Origin: Bacteroidota bacterium
GTDB lineage: Bacteria > Bacteroidota > Bacteroidia > Sphingobacteriales > Sphingobacteriaceae
DNA: 64,000 nucleotides
Assembly (NCBI GenBank): GCA_023450085.1
Contig: JAEXHI010000026.1
Location: 1 to 64,000, forward strand
Reading direction: 5' to 3'
Below the pieces are notes generated by a model. The model did not search any database, was not told where the DNA came from, and saw only the letters and a program-made list of their open reading frames with translations. The position numbers were made by a program, and so were the translations under genes. Positions 17,147 to 25,373 of the stretch are shown one piece after another; position 1 is the stretch's first letter, and every line of letters starts with the position of its first letter.

Positions 17147-20100
17147 TTAGAAGTTAAAATCAAGGCCAAATGTATAGGTACGGTTTACTGGGAAACCTCC
17201 CCTTTGATAACCCACAATTACTGGAGAAGCGTAAGAAGCAGATGTTACCCTGGCTTCTGGGTTAATTCCCCTGTATGAACTTCCCGTAATGAAAAATACA
17301 TTATCTACCGAAGCGTACAACCTTAGGCTACTTACCTTAAGTTTTTTAGCTGTAGCAGCTGGCAAGGTATAACCTACAATAACGTTTCTTAAATAAGCGT
17401 AAGAAGCACTTTCTACACCATAGTCTGTTAACAGCAAATCTGCTGCAATACCATTGGTAAAATAAGGTGTTTTTCCATCACCTGGATTGGCTGGACTTAC
17501 CCATCTATTTTTAATGTAGTTTTCATTTTGTCTCTTTGATTCATTATAATACAAGTCACCATTAATCAATTGACCACCTTGTGAACCTTGCATCAAGATA
17601 TTCAAATCAAATTTTTTATATCTGAAGGTATTGGTGATCCCCCAAGTAAAGTCAGGAAATGGTGAACCCATGATTACCCTGTCGTTCAAATCAATTTTAT
17701 TATCACCGTTAATGTCTTTTAACTTCACACCACCAGCAGCAAAATAACCTTGTAAAACAGAAGTTTGTCCTGAGGCTACCGCCGCATTGGCTTCATCTTG
17801 CGACTTCCAAACACCATCAGTTTTGTAACCGTAGAATTGTACGTAAGGTTGGCCTACGATAGAAGCATAAATTTCGCTACGTTCACCATAGTTGAATAAA
17901 TAAGGCTCATCACCACCTAGTTTTAATAGTTTGTTTCTGTTGGCCGAAATGTTAACGGAAGTAGTCCAGTTGAAGTTTTTGGTTCCGATATTGTTAGAGG
18001 TTAGCTCCACTTCAAAACCTTGGTTTCTGATTTTTCCGTTATTGGTCCAGAAAGAAGACGAACCTGTAATGGCTTGCTGTGATTGTTGCAACAATAAGTT
18101 ATTGGTAATCGAGTGATAGAACTCCAAGCTTAACTGCAATTTGTTTCTAAATAAACCTACATCTAAACCAATATTGGTTGACCTTGTAGTTTCCCAGGTT
18201 ATATCTCTACCAAAGGTTACTACGTTATTAGGTGATTGACCCGCTGCTAATTGACCAGTACCTTCTCCAAATACATAGTTAGACCTGAACAGCAAATCCA
18301 AATAAGAGAATGGCGTAATTCGGTTATTACCTGTTTCACCATAACTAGCCCTTAATTTTAAATTTTCTAACCATTTTTTACTGCCTTTCATGAAAGATTC
18401 ACTGGCAATATTCCAACCTGCTGAAAATGCTGGGAACCATCCTCTTCTGTTACCTGGACCAAAAATAGAACTCTCATCAGTACGCAAACTTGCTGTAGCA
18501 ATGTATTTTCCTTGATAATCGTAATTTACACGACCCAAATAAGAAATCAAGCCTGTTTTTACGTTCACCGGAATATTAGGTGCTTGGTCAAAATAAGCGG
18601 CTTGGTTAAGCGTAGTAAAATCATCAGAAGGGAAATTGTAACCCGTTTGTTCTGTACCTTTTACCTTATTACTTTGTACCGTAAAACCTAACAATCCTTT
18701 AAAGTTATGGTTGCCAAAGCTTTTGGTATAGTTCATGGTATTTTCCCACAAAATATTGATGGTAGTTCCATTTGTAATGGTAGCCATGTTCACATCACCA
18801 TCTTTACGAGCTTCGCTTCTGATTAAGGTTTTATCTTCTCTCGACAAATAATAAGCACCTAAAGAGGTTTTAAATGAAAGACTTTTGCTTGGATTATAGG
18901 TCAAATCTGTTCCACCTTGAAAACGATAGCTTTCAGACAAACGGTCTTCTCTTTCGGCATGCGACAATGGCGTATTATTGGTTGACGAAAAAGGAGAAAC
19001 TGTTCCTGTACTTTGCCAAAAAGAACCATCAGGCATCGTACCTGCGTAAGTAAGATTGGTAAAGTGACGAGCTTGAGCCCAATCGCCAGCCCTTAGGTTA
19101 GCCCATTGCGAATTTTGGTTCACAAATGCAGCAGTAAATGCCGAGTGATAAACAGGCAAAAACGATGGGAAACGGTAATAATTAGTAAAGTTTTCTGCAG
19201 GACGTTGAATTTTGGTATACGTTGGGTTGATATTTACGTTTAACATCAATTTTGGAGAAAGGTTAACATCCAGTTTCACACGGATGTTGCCTCTGTTGTT
19301 CTCACTATCTTTCATTACGCCTTGGTCTTGTTGCATGTTGCCAGAAACGTAATATCTCAAATCCTTTTTACCTCCAGCTACATTTAACTGTAAGTTATAA
19401 ATTCCTGCATTTCTAAGTGATTCTTGCTGCCAATCAGTAGGTGAACCGCTAATTTGGTTCTCGATGATATAGGCTGCACGCTCATTATTATTGATGATGT
19501 TTTTTGCATTAGCGGGCACACTAGGGTCATTTTCCCTCAATGCCGCTTCTGCAAATAACAATTTAGTATATTCTGTAGTTGATAAAATTGGGTATACTTT
19601 ATAAGCTTCTTTTAAACCATAGTATGATTTTACGGAGAACTTAGGCTTATCAGCTACCCCTTTTTTGGTGGTCACCAAAATAACCCCATTCGCACCTCTT
19701 GAACCATAAATAGCCGATGAAGCCGCATCTTTCAGCACCTCAATAGATTCTACATCGTAAGGGTTGATGAAAGCTAAACCATCTGCAATGGGATGACCGT
19801 CTACGACTACCAGAGGGTCGGCGTTGGCGTTAATAGAACTGGCACCTCTAATTCTCAATGTTGGATCTGAACCTGCTTCAGAGCTATTATTCTGCACGGT
19901 TAAACCTGCAATTTTACCAATCAAAGCATTATCTAACCTCGAAGTTGGAATTTCGTCCAAATTTTTATTTTCGAGCTTACTTACTGCCGAACTGATGGTC
20001 GATTTTTTTTGCGTACCGTAACCAACTACCAATACTTCATTCATGGAGTTTACGTCCTCCGCTAAAGTGACGTTAATGGTGGTACTGTTTGCTACACCTT

Positions 20101-20353
20101 GTAAATGTATTTTATAGCCGAGCGATTTGAATTCGAGGATTTTGCCTTTCTGAACGGAAATTTCGTATTCTCCCTTTTCATTGGTAGAAACCCCTTTATT
20201 GGTATCCTTAATGGTCACCGATACGCCAGGAATACCCTGTCCGTCTTCAGATTTAACAACGCCTTTAATTTTTACGGTTTGTGCACTTAGCCCGAAGGAT
20301 ATTAAACACAACAGCAAAAAAATGACGCCGCCAACGCGATTTTTTAATGTCAT
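17147..20353 (-). CDS. susC: SusC/RagA family TonB-linked outer membrane transporter
   Basis: 1068 aa. A signal peptide (1-24, ending LSAQ) is followed by a carboxypeptidase-regulatory-like domain (about 27-105) and a TonB-box-like NEVLVVGYGTQKK. The plug domain (about 110-230) has LRIRGASSINANADPLVVVDG and VLKDAASSAIYGSRGANGVILVTTKKG. A long barrel ends RTYTFGLDFNF. It imports oligosaccharides with the SusD encoded just downstream. It is the first gene of its unit: a TTTG-N17-TATATTTG promoter and two TTGGTTTACCAA operators lie 60-115 bp upstream. Alginate oligomers are the inferred cargo. Confidence 0.96.
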   Translation of the reverse strand: MTLKNRVGGVIFLLLCLISFGLSAQTVKIKGVVKSEDGQGIPGVSVTIKDTNKGVSTNEKGEYEISVQKGKILEFKSLGYKIHLQGVANSTTINVTLAEDVNSMNEVLVVGYGTQKKSTISSAVSKLENKNLDEIPTSRLDNALIGKIAGLTVQNNSSEAGSDPTLRIRGASSINANADPLVVVDGHPIADGLAFINPYDVESIEVLKDAASSAIYGSRGANGVILVTTKKGVADKPKFSVKSYYGLKEAYKVYPILSTTEYTKLLFAEAALRENDPSVPANAKNIINNNERAAYIIENQISGSPTDWQQESLRNAGIYNLQLNVAGGKKDLRYYVSGNMQQDQGVMKDSENNRGNIRVKLDVNLSPKLMLNVNINPTYTKIQRPAENFTNYYRFPSFLPVYHSAFTAAFVNQNSQWANLRAGDWAQARHFTNLTYAGTMPDGSFWQSTGTVSPFSSTNNTPLSHAEREDRLSESYRFQGGTDLTYNPSKSLSFKTSLGAYYLSREDKTLIRSEARKDGDVNMATITNGTTINILWENTMNYTKSFGNHNFKGLLGFTVQSNKVKGTEQTGYNFPSDDFTTLNQAAYFDQAPNIPVNVKTGLISYLGRVNYDYQGKYIATASLRTDESSIFGPGNRRGWFPAFSAGWNIASESFMKGSKKWLENLKLRASYGETGNNRITPFSYLDLLFRSNYVFGEGTGQLAAGQSPNNVVTFGRDITWETTRSTNIGLDVGLFRNKLQLSLEFYHSITNNLLLQQSQQAITGSSSFWTNNGKIRNQGFEVELTSNNIGTKNFNWTTSVNISANRNKLLKLGGDEPYLFNYGERSEIYASIVGQPYVQFYGYKTDGVWKSQDEANAAVASGQTSVLQGYFAAGGVKLKDINGDNKIDLNDRVIMGSPFPDFTWGITNTFRYKKFDLNILMQGSQGGQLINGDLYYNESKRQNENYIKNRWVSPANPGDGKTPYFTNGIAADLLLTDYGVESASYAYLRNVIVGYTLPAATAKKLKVSSLRLYASVDNVFFITGSSYRGINPEARVTSASYASPVIVGYQRGGFPVNRTYTFGLDFNF

Positions 20354-20414
20354 AGCAAATCAGGTTTTATATATGGTTAGTTTGCGGCAATCTTTTATAA
20401 TTGACGTCTTAAAA

Positions 20415-20467
20415 TTGGTTTACCAAAAATTGGTTTACCAAATATATCATTATTATTTATATTCAAA
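20415..20467 (-). promoter_or_regulatory. susC promoter with tandem TTGGTnnACCAA operators
   Basis: On the minus strand, TTTG (20464-20467), 17 nt, then TATATTTG (20439-20446) fit the Bacteroidota -33/-7 consensus. Two perfect TTGGTTTACCAA sites lie at 20430-20441 and 20415-20426, with starts 15 bp apart. The last bases of the -7 element are the first bases of the upstream site, so a bound regulator would block the promoter. The same design occurs at 28320-28374 and 34977-35031. Confidence 0.85.
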
Positions 20468-20615
20468 AAAAATACTAGGAAAAGTTTTTTTTAGCCGATT
20501 GGCTTTTTCCTCAGAGCGAAGGGAATTTTGATTGATAAGTCTTTACTTATTTCTGCTCTTTGTTGGTTCTAGCAGGTTATAAGTGTTTTAGTTTGTTTGG
20601 TTATTATTTTGTTTT

Positions 20616-20657
20616 AAAAAAGGGATGGTGTTTGAAAACCAATCTCCATCCCTTTTT
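20616..20657 (-). terminator. Intrinsic terminator after the SDR gene
   Basis: AAAAAGGGATGG and CCATCCCTTTTT form a 12-bp stem with a 17-nt loop, followed on the minus strand by more T. It separates the SDR-ended unit from the susC promoter downstream. Confidence 0.85.
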
Positions 20658-20709
20658 GGAGTATTTAAATTTATGGAAAACCTTAAATAAAAACGGTGTA
20701 TTTTTTCAA

Positions 20710-21462
20710 TTATGAAAATGCTAAACCACCGTTGATATCAATGTTGTTTCCTGTTAGGAAGCTTGAATCATCAGAAGCAAGGTAAGCGACCAACTCCGCT
20801 ACTTCTTGTGCATCACCTTCTCTTTTCAAAGCCGTAGCGTTAGCTACATTGGTTCTTACTTCAGGCTTGCTGAAAGTATCGTGGAACGTAGTAGCAATCA
20901 TTCCTGGTGCCAAAGCATTTACACGGATATTTTTAGGACCAAACTCTTTTGCCAAAGCTCTAGTATAAGTCATTACAGCACCTTTTGAAGTAGCATAAGC
21001 ACTTGCACCTGGACCACCACCATCTCTAGCCGCTAACGAAGAGAAGTTTACAATAGAAGAACCTGCTGGCATGAAAGGAGAAACCGCTTTAACTGCTAAG
21101 AAAACAGATTTCAAGTTCACGTTCATTACAAAATCCCAGAAATTTTCGTCCATTTCTGCAGTTGTTTTACGAGCAACCAAGCCACCAACTACGTTTACCA
21201 AAACATTGATTTCTTCGCCAAAAGCCTTTTTAGCTTCAGCTACTAAAGTATCTACCTCAGCAGCTTTGGTCATATCGGCCTGTACAATAATGGCTTCGCC
21301 GCCTAAATCTTGTATCATTTTCAAGGTTTCTTCGGCCAAATCTTTATTGTCAAAGTAATTTACCACCACTTTGGCTCCTTCCTTTGCCAACTGCAAAGAA
21401 ACTGCTCTACCTATGTCTCTAGAGCCTCCAGAAACTATCGCAACTTTGTTTTTTAAACGCAT
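20710..21462 (-). CDS. Short-chain dehydrogenase/reductase, probable DEH reductase
   Basis: 250 aa classical SDR. The cofactor loop SGGSRDIG is at 11-18. The catalytic set is Ser142, Tyr156 and Lys160 (YATSK), with NVNLK around 114-118. It ends in FLTGNNIDINGG as in glucose-1-dehydrogenase-like SDRs. In alginate catabolism such enzymes (for example A1-R of Sphingomonas) reduce 4-deoxy-L-erythro-5-hexoseulose uronate (DEH) to 2-keto-3-deoxygluconate. The position after PL17, KdgF-like and hexuronate transporter genes supports that role. NADH versus NADPH preference cannot be read with confidence. It starts 19 bp after the MFS gene and is followed by a strong terminator. Confidence 0.85.
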   Translation of the reverse strand: MRLKNKVAIVSGGSRDIGRAVSLQLAKEGAKVVVNYFDNKDLAEETLKMIQDLGGEAIIVQADMTKAAEVDTLVAEAKKAFGEEINVLVNVVGGLVARKTTAEMDENFWDFVMNVNLKSVFLAVKAVSPFMPAGSSIVNFSSLAARDGGGPGASAYATSKGAVMTYTRALAKEFGPKNIRVNALAPGMIATTFHDTFSKPEVRTNVANATALKREGDAQEVAELVAYLASDDSSFLTGNNIDINGGLAFS

Positions 21463-21481
21463 ACTATTATTATTTAATTCT

Positions 21482-22759
21482 TTATTTTTTTGATGAAATA
21501 TATTTAATACATAACCATGAAACTGGCACTAATACTGCCGCCAGCACGAAGAACGACACATAACTGGTTTGGGTAATTACTGGAACTGCCCAAGTAGTTA
21601 ACAAAGTACCTGCTACCGCAGCCGTACCGCCCATGCCTGCTACGGTTCCTACATTTTTACCGTTGAAATAATCGCTAGGAAGCGTTTGAATGTTACCAAT
21701 CAAGTACTGGAAGCCAAATAATGTAAAGCCAATCAGTATCATCGCTAAAGTTGGAGTGTCTTTTAAGCTACCCAACTGGTAAACGATAACCACCAAGGAA
21801 GCCAACATAATGACACTACCTACCGCAATGGCATTTTTACGTGCTTTTTGAGGTTCGATGCCTTTTTTAATTTGAGCAGATGCATGGTAACCACCTACTA
21901 AACTTCCAATCGCAGCGAATAGGTAAGGCACCCAGGTAAAAGCACCAATTTGCTTGATATCGAACATGAATTGTTCTTTAAGGAAGGTTGGCAACCAGGT
22001 TACGAATAACCACCAAACTGGGTCGATAAAAAACCTACCTGTGATGATTCCCCAAGTATTTCTGAATTTTAGAAGTTCTTTCCAAGTGAGTACTGGTGCT
22101 TCTTCCACTTCTACGGTATCCTTAACTTCTGGCTTTGCCAAAATATAATTACGTTCTTCTTCAGTAATCCAAGGGTGTTTATCAGGAGTAGCTTTGTTTA
22201 CGTAAACCCAAGGGATAATCCAAATTAAGCCTAATACTGCAATTAACACGAAGGTCATTTTCCAACCGAAAATCACATATAAAATGGCAATTATTGGTGC
22301 GGCAACTACCGAACCTAATGATGCTCCTGCACCAAAAATCCCTTGCGCAATGCCTCTCTCTCTAGCGGGGAACCATTCTGCATTATTTTTGGTAGCTCCT
22401 GGCCAGTTACCTGCTTCGCTAAACCCAAGCATAAACCTAAAGATGTTGAAGGAAAGCAACGATTTGGCAAAGGCATGCAATGCAATGGAAATGCTCCATC
22501 CCAAGATGGATAACGTCATCCCCATACGAGTACCGATGGCATCCATCATTTTACCTGTAAAGGTTTGGCCTAAAGCATAAGCAATCATAAAGAAAGTAGT
22601 GATTAGCGCTAATGCACTTTTGTTATCTACATCGGCAATGCCAAATTCTTTATAGATATAAGGCCAAAGAATGTTAATCGCGCTTCTATCGATATAGTTG
22701 ATTACCGTTGCCAAAGCAATTAGCGAGATAATCCACCATCTTAATCCTTTTACTTTCAT
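21482..22759 (-). CDS. MFS hexuronate-type transporter (ExuT-like)
   Basis: 425 aa with about 12 membrane segments. It opens KGLRWWIISLIALATVINYIDR, the hallmark of the anion:cation symporter (ACS) branch that includes ExuT and sugar-acid transporters. RFMLGFSEAGNWPGATK in the fourth segment is also typical of this branch. It most likely carries unsaturated monouronate, DEH or short uronates across the inner membrane. The gene sits between a beta-helix protein gene (55 bp upstream) and the DEH-reductase-like SDR (19 bp downstream), which supports import for the cytoplasmic steps. The precise substrate is inferred. Confidence 0.9.
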   Translation of the reverse strand: MKVKGLRWWIISLIALATVINYIDRSAINILWPYIYKEFGIADVDNKSALALITTFFMIAYALGQTFTGKMMDAIGTRMGMTLSILGWSISIALHAFAKSLLSFNIFRFMLGFSEAGNWPGATKNNAEWFPARERGIAQGIFGAGASLGSVVAAPIIAILYVIFGWKMTFVLIAVLGLIWIIPWVYVNKATPDKHPWITEEERNYILAKPEVKDTVEVEEAPVLTWKELLKFRNTWGIITGRFFIDPVWWLFVTWLPTFLKEQFMFDIKQIGAFTWVPYLFAAIGSLVGGYHASAQIKKGIEPQKARKNAIAVGSVIMLASLVVIVYQLGSLKDTPTLAMILIGFTLFGFQYLIGNIQTLPSDYFNGKNVGTVAGMGGTAAVAGTLLTTWAVPVITQTSYVSFFVLAAVLVPVSWLCIKYISSKK

Positions 22760-22814
22760 CTGTTTCTTTTTTAGTTTTTGATCGCCTTGAATATTTGTGG
22801 CTCTGGCGCATCTT

Positions 22815-23837
22815 TTATTTGTTAGTCAGTTGAATATTTGTAATGCCTTTAGCATTAATTACTTTGTTATCTGCATAAACTTCATTCCCTACCGCTTCTC
22901 CTTTGGCACTTTTTAAACGGACGTTAATCCCATAACCATCGGTATTTAAATGGCTGATATTTCCTTTAAACTTGTTGTAAGACCCCCAACCTTCATAAGC
23001 ACAATTAACCTGATAGCCGTCCAACAACACCGAAGGCTGAGTATTATACCCTGTATTTCCCTCAATCAAATAATGGTTGCCTTTTACGTCAATCCAGCTA
23101 TCTGCACTGTTAGCTCCCGTAATTCCTTGCGCTTCGAAAGTATTTCCTCTGATTATGCCCCCTGTAGTACCTTCTTTAACATCGATACATTCGGCCGCTA
23201 CATAAGGTCCCAATTTATTGTTCAACACTTGGTTCGAATCGCACTGATCTGGCTTTCCATCACTGTGCTTGGCCCAATTGCTGTAAGCCGAACCAATGTA
23301 AATGGCCTCGCCATAACCTGGACTTTTCTTTCCTGTATGGGTGATTTCCGAATTTTTAACGATGTTATGTTTACTGAAAGCTCGAAAGTGTATGCCCTCT
23401 TCGCCTAATTGCGTTACCAAAACACCATCAATGACGTTATAATTTGCGCCATCAGTTACAATACCTTTCAGGCCGTTTTGTAGTGTAAATCCTTTCAGCT
23501 TCCAATAACTAGCTTTGAGATGCAAAATGTACCTTGTTTGGTTATTCCCAGCATCAAGGATAGCATTCCTACTTCCTGTTAGCACAATAGGTTGTTTTAA
23601 CGTCCCACTGGCCGAGGCTTCAATCACGAACTTCCCTTCATAAATCCCATCTCTTAAAATGATGGAATCTCCAGGTTTTGCAGTAGCTAATGCTCGTTTA
23701 AGTTGGCTGCTATTTTCTACAATAATTGGCTTAGATATTGTTCGAAAAAAAGGCCGTATTGCATACCCCACCCCACTTACACAAGTTGAGATAGCAATAG
23801 CGGCCATAACCAAATATATATTGAAGATCTTTTGCAT
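22815..23837 (-). CDS. Exported right-handed parallel beta-helix protein, possible lyase
   Basis: 340 aa with an N-terminal signal or anchor segment (about 1-25). The region SQLKRALATAKPGDSIILRDG (about 43-63) is the usual start of a PL6-like/pectate-lyase-like beta-helix. Helix rungs follow (YWKLKGFTLQNG, NYNVIDGVLVTQ, KHNIVKNSEITHTGKK, NQVLNNKLGP) to about residue 330. The SIKSG and RHG catalytic blocks of PL6 are missing. GEAIYIGSAYSNW and ECIDVKEGTTGG could be active-site segments of another beta-helix lyase family such as PL9-like, but I could not assign one. Located inside the catabolic unit between an esterase and the uronate transporter, so a role in alginate breakdown is likely. Confidence 0.7.
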   Translation of the reverse strand: MQKIFNIYLVMAAIAISTCVSGVGYAIRPFFRTISKPIIVENSSQLKRALATAKPGDSIILRDGIYEGKFVIEASASGTLKQPIVLTGSRNAILDAGNNQTRYILHLKASYWKLKGFTLQNGLKGIVTDGANYNVIDGVLVTQLGEEGIHFRAFSKHNIVKNSEITHTGKKSPGYGEAIYIGSAYSNWAKHSDGKPDQCDSNQVLNNKLGPYVAAECIDVKEGTTGGIIRGNTFEAQGITGANSADSWIDVKGNHYLIEGNTGYNTQPSVLLDGYQVNCAYEGWGSYNKFKGNISHLNTDGYGINVRLKSAKGEAVGNEVYADNKVINAKGITNIQLTNK

Positions 23838-23941
23838 TGATGCTATAAATTCTTACTTATTCGTGATAAGATTGCTTCGTCATTCTTCCTCGCAAAGACG
23901 AACAAAGGGTAGTCACTACGAACTTGCGAAGCTTCTTATTG

Positions 23942-24811
23942 TTATTTGTGAATACCTAATTCTTTTAAGAAAGAAATGATCGCTTTGTTTACTTCCGAAT
24001 TCTTCTCGTCAGGAAATTTTCCGTGCTCACCTCCTTCAACAGTGATGAATTTGTTTTTAATGCCCAATTCATCTAGCTTCTTTTTCAAGTCTACAGATTG
24101 TTGATAAGGCACCACTGGATCGGCATCGCCGTGTACAATAAATACAGGTGGGCTGTTTTTCTTTACTTGATATAAAGGAGAAACCGATTGAACAAAAGCC
24201 TGGTCATTGGCTTTATCGCCTAACCATTTTTTTGCAGAGCTACTAGGCCAGTTGCCCACATGAGTAATGCCATATTTATCGATAATAGCTGCCACTTTCA
24301 CATCTTTCACACCTGGACAGTTACCATCAAATTTGGTATCATTACCTAACAAACCACCCATTAAAGCTAAATGACCACCTGCCGAACCACCCATGATCAC
24401 AATTCTATTAGGATCGATGTTTAATGCTTTGGCATTTTTGATCAAATAGATCAAAGCGCAACGAGTGTCCTCTACCGCAGCAGGAGCCGGTGCTACCTGC
24501 ACCAAACGATAAGCAATGTTAGCCACTGCATAACCGTTTTTAAAGAAGCTGTTAAAGCCAGTTTGCGACTCTTTATTTCCTTTGTTAAAACCACCACCAT
24601 GGATATTGATGACAATAGGCGTTGGTCCCTTGTCTGCTGGCGGCAAGTACAAATCCATTTTACCTTCCCAATCACCAACTTTGGCATAAACCACATTTAA
24701 CTGCTCAGAAAAACCTGTTGGATAGGTTACTTTTTTAACCTCTGTGGTTTCTTGTGCTTGTGTAAAAGTTGCTGCTACCAATAGGAAACAGCTTATGATT
24801 AATTTTTTCAT
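23942..24811 (-). CDS. Secreted alpha/beta-hydrolase, acetylesterase-like
   Basis: 289 aa from the ATG at 24811. A longer frame exists to 24880, but the 24811 start gives a clean signal peptide (1-20, ending TQAQ). It has an oxyanion motif HGGGF (71-75), a nucleophile elbow GGSAGG with Ser143, Asp231 in VHGDADPVVP, and His263 in EGGEHGKFP. This is the BD-FAE/pectin-acetylesterase-like branch of alpha/beta hydrolases, which removes acetyl or other acyl groups from polysaccharides. In this locus it may deacetylate alginate oligomers in the periplasm. The 104-111-bp gaps on both sides are larger than in the rest of the unit, but all genes share the direction. Substrate inferred. Confidence 0.8.
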   Translation of the reverse strand: MKKLIISCFLLVAATFTQAQETTEVKKVTYPTGFSEQLNVVYAKVGDWEGKMDLYLPPADKGPTPIVINIHGGGFNKGNKESQTGFNSFFKNGYAVANIAYRLVQVAPAPAAVEDTRCALIYLIKNAKALNIDPNRIVIMGGSAGGHLALMGGLLGNDTKFDGNCPGVKDVKVAAIIDKYGITHVGNWPSSSAKKWLGDKANDQAFVQSVSPLYQVKKNSPPVFIVHGDADPVVPYQQSVDLKKKLDELGIKNKFITVEGGEHGKFPDEKNSEVNKAIISFLKELGIHK

Positions 24812-24827
24812 GTTGTCATTTATTTTA

Positions 24828-24910
24828 TTTCCTCCCACTGCCCCCTCAAAGCGGGGGATAAGCAAAGCGCTTTGGCGCAATGTATCTCCCTTTGGGGGGA
24901 GAATTAAAGA
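24828..24910. repeat. Inverted-repeat-rich gap upstream of the esterase gene
   Basis: The gap holds CCTCCCACTGCCCCCTC...GCGGGGG and TCTCCCTTTGGGGGGAGA, followed by GAGGGAGG complementary to the start. This nested C-run/G-run hairpin resembles dispersed Bacteroidota intergenic repeats. Effect on the operon unknown. Confidence 0.5.
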
Positions 24911-24922
24911 GGGAGGAAAACC

Positions 24923-25258
24923 CTACTTAATAAAATCTTCTCTATGAGGAGCGAAAACATCAATTAAAATCCCTGGTTCAACACACACGCAACCATGAAC
25001 TGCATGAGGTGGCACATAATAACCATCACCTTTTCTGATGATTTTTTTCTCATCGCCAATGGTCATTTCAAAAACACCACTTTCTACATAGGTTACCTGT
25101 ACGTGATAATGCTCGTGCAATGGACCAATCGCTCCTGCCTCGAATTTGGCTTTCACCAACATGATTTTATCATCATAACCGTAGATTTTACGTTGTACAC
25201 CATTGCCTAAATCTTCCCAGGTCGTTTCTGTCTCTATTTGAAATAATTCGCTTTGCAT
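24923..25258 (-). CDS. kdgF: KdgF-like cupin
   Basis: 111 aa single-domain cupin, the length of KdgF. Metal ligands are visible as His48 and His50 (PLHEHYH) with Gln54 and His88 (PPHAVHG). The C-terminal segment VFAPHREDF puts Asp100, Phe102 and Arg106 where KdgF has its conserved Asp, Phe and Arg, with a uniform two-residue shift. KdgF speeds the ring opening of unsaturated uronates released by lyases on the way to DEH. It lies directly downstream of the PL17 exolyase gene, its expected upstream enzyme. Cytoplasmic: no signal peptide. Confidence 0.86.
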   Translation of the reverse strand: MQSELFQIETETTWEDLGNGVQRKIYGYDDKIMLVKAKFEAGAIGPLHEHYHVQVTYVESGVFEMTIGDEKKIIRKGDGYYVPPHAVHGCVCVEPGILIDVFAPHREDFIK

Positions 25259-25373
25259 TTTCTAGTTTTTTTTGTTTTTTGGATATTTTGTTAAATTGGT
25301 TAGCCCCTCTTTGCCTTTGACATCTCTCCGAGAGGCACCTATTAATGGTCTTTACTCTTTGTTCTTTATTCCT

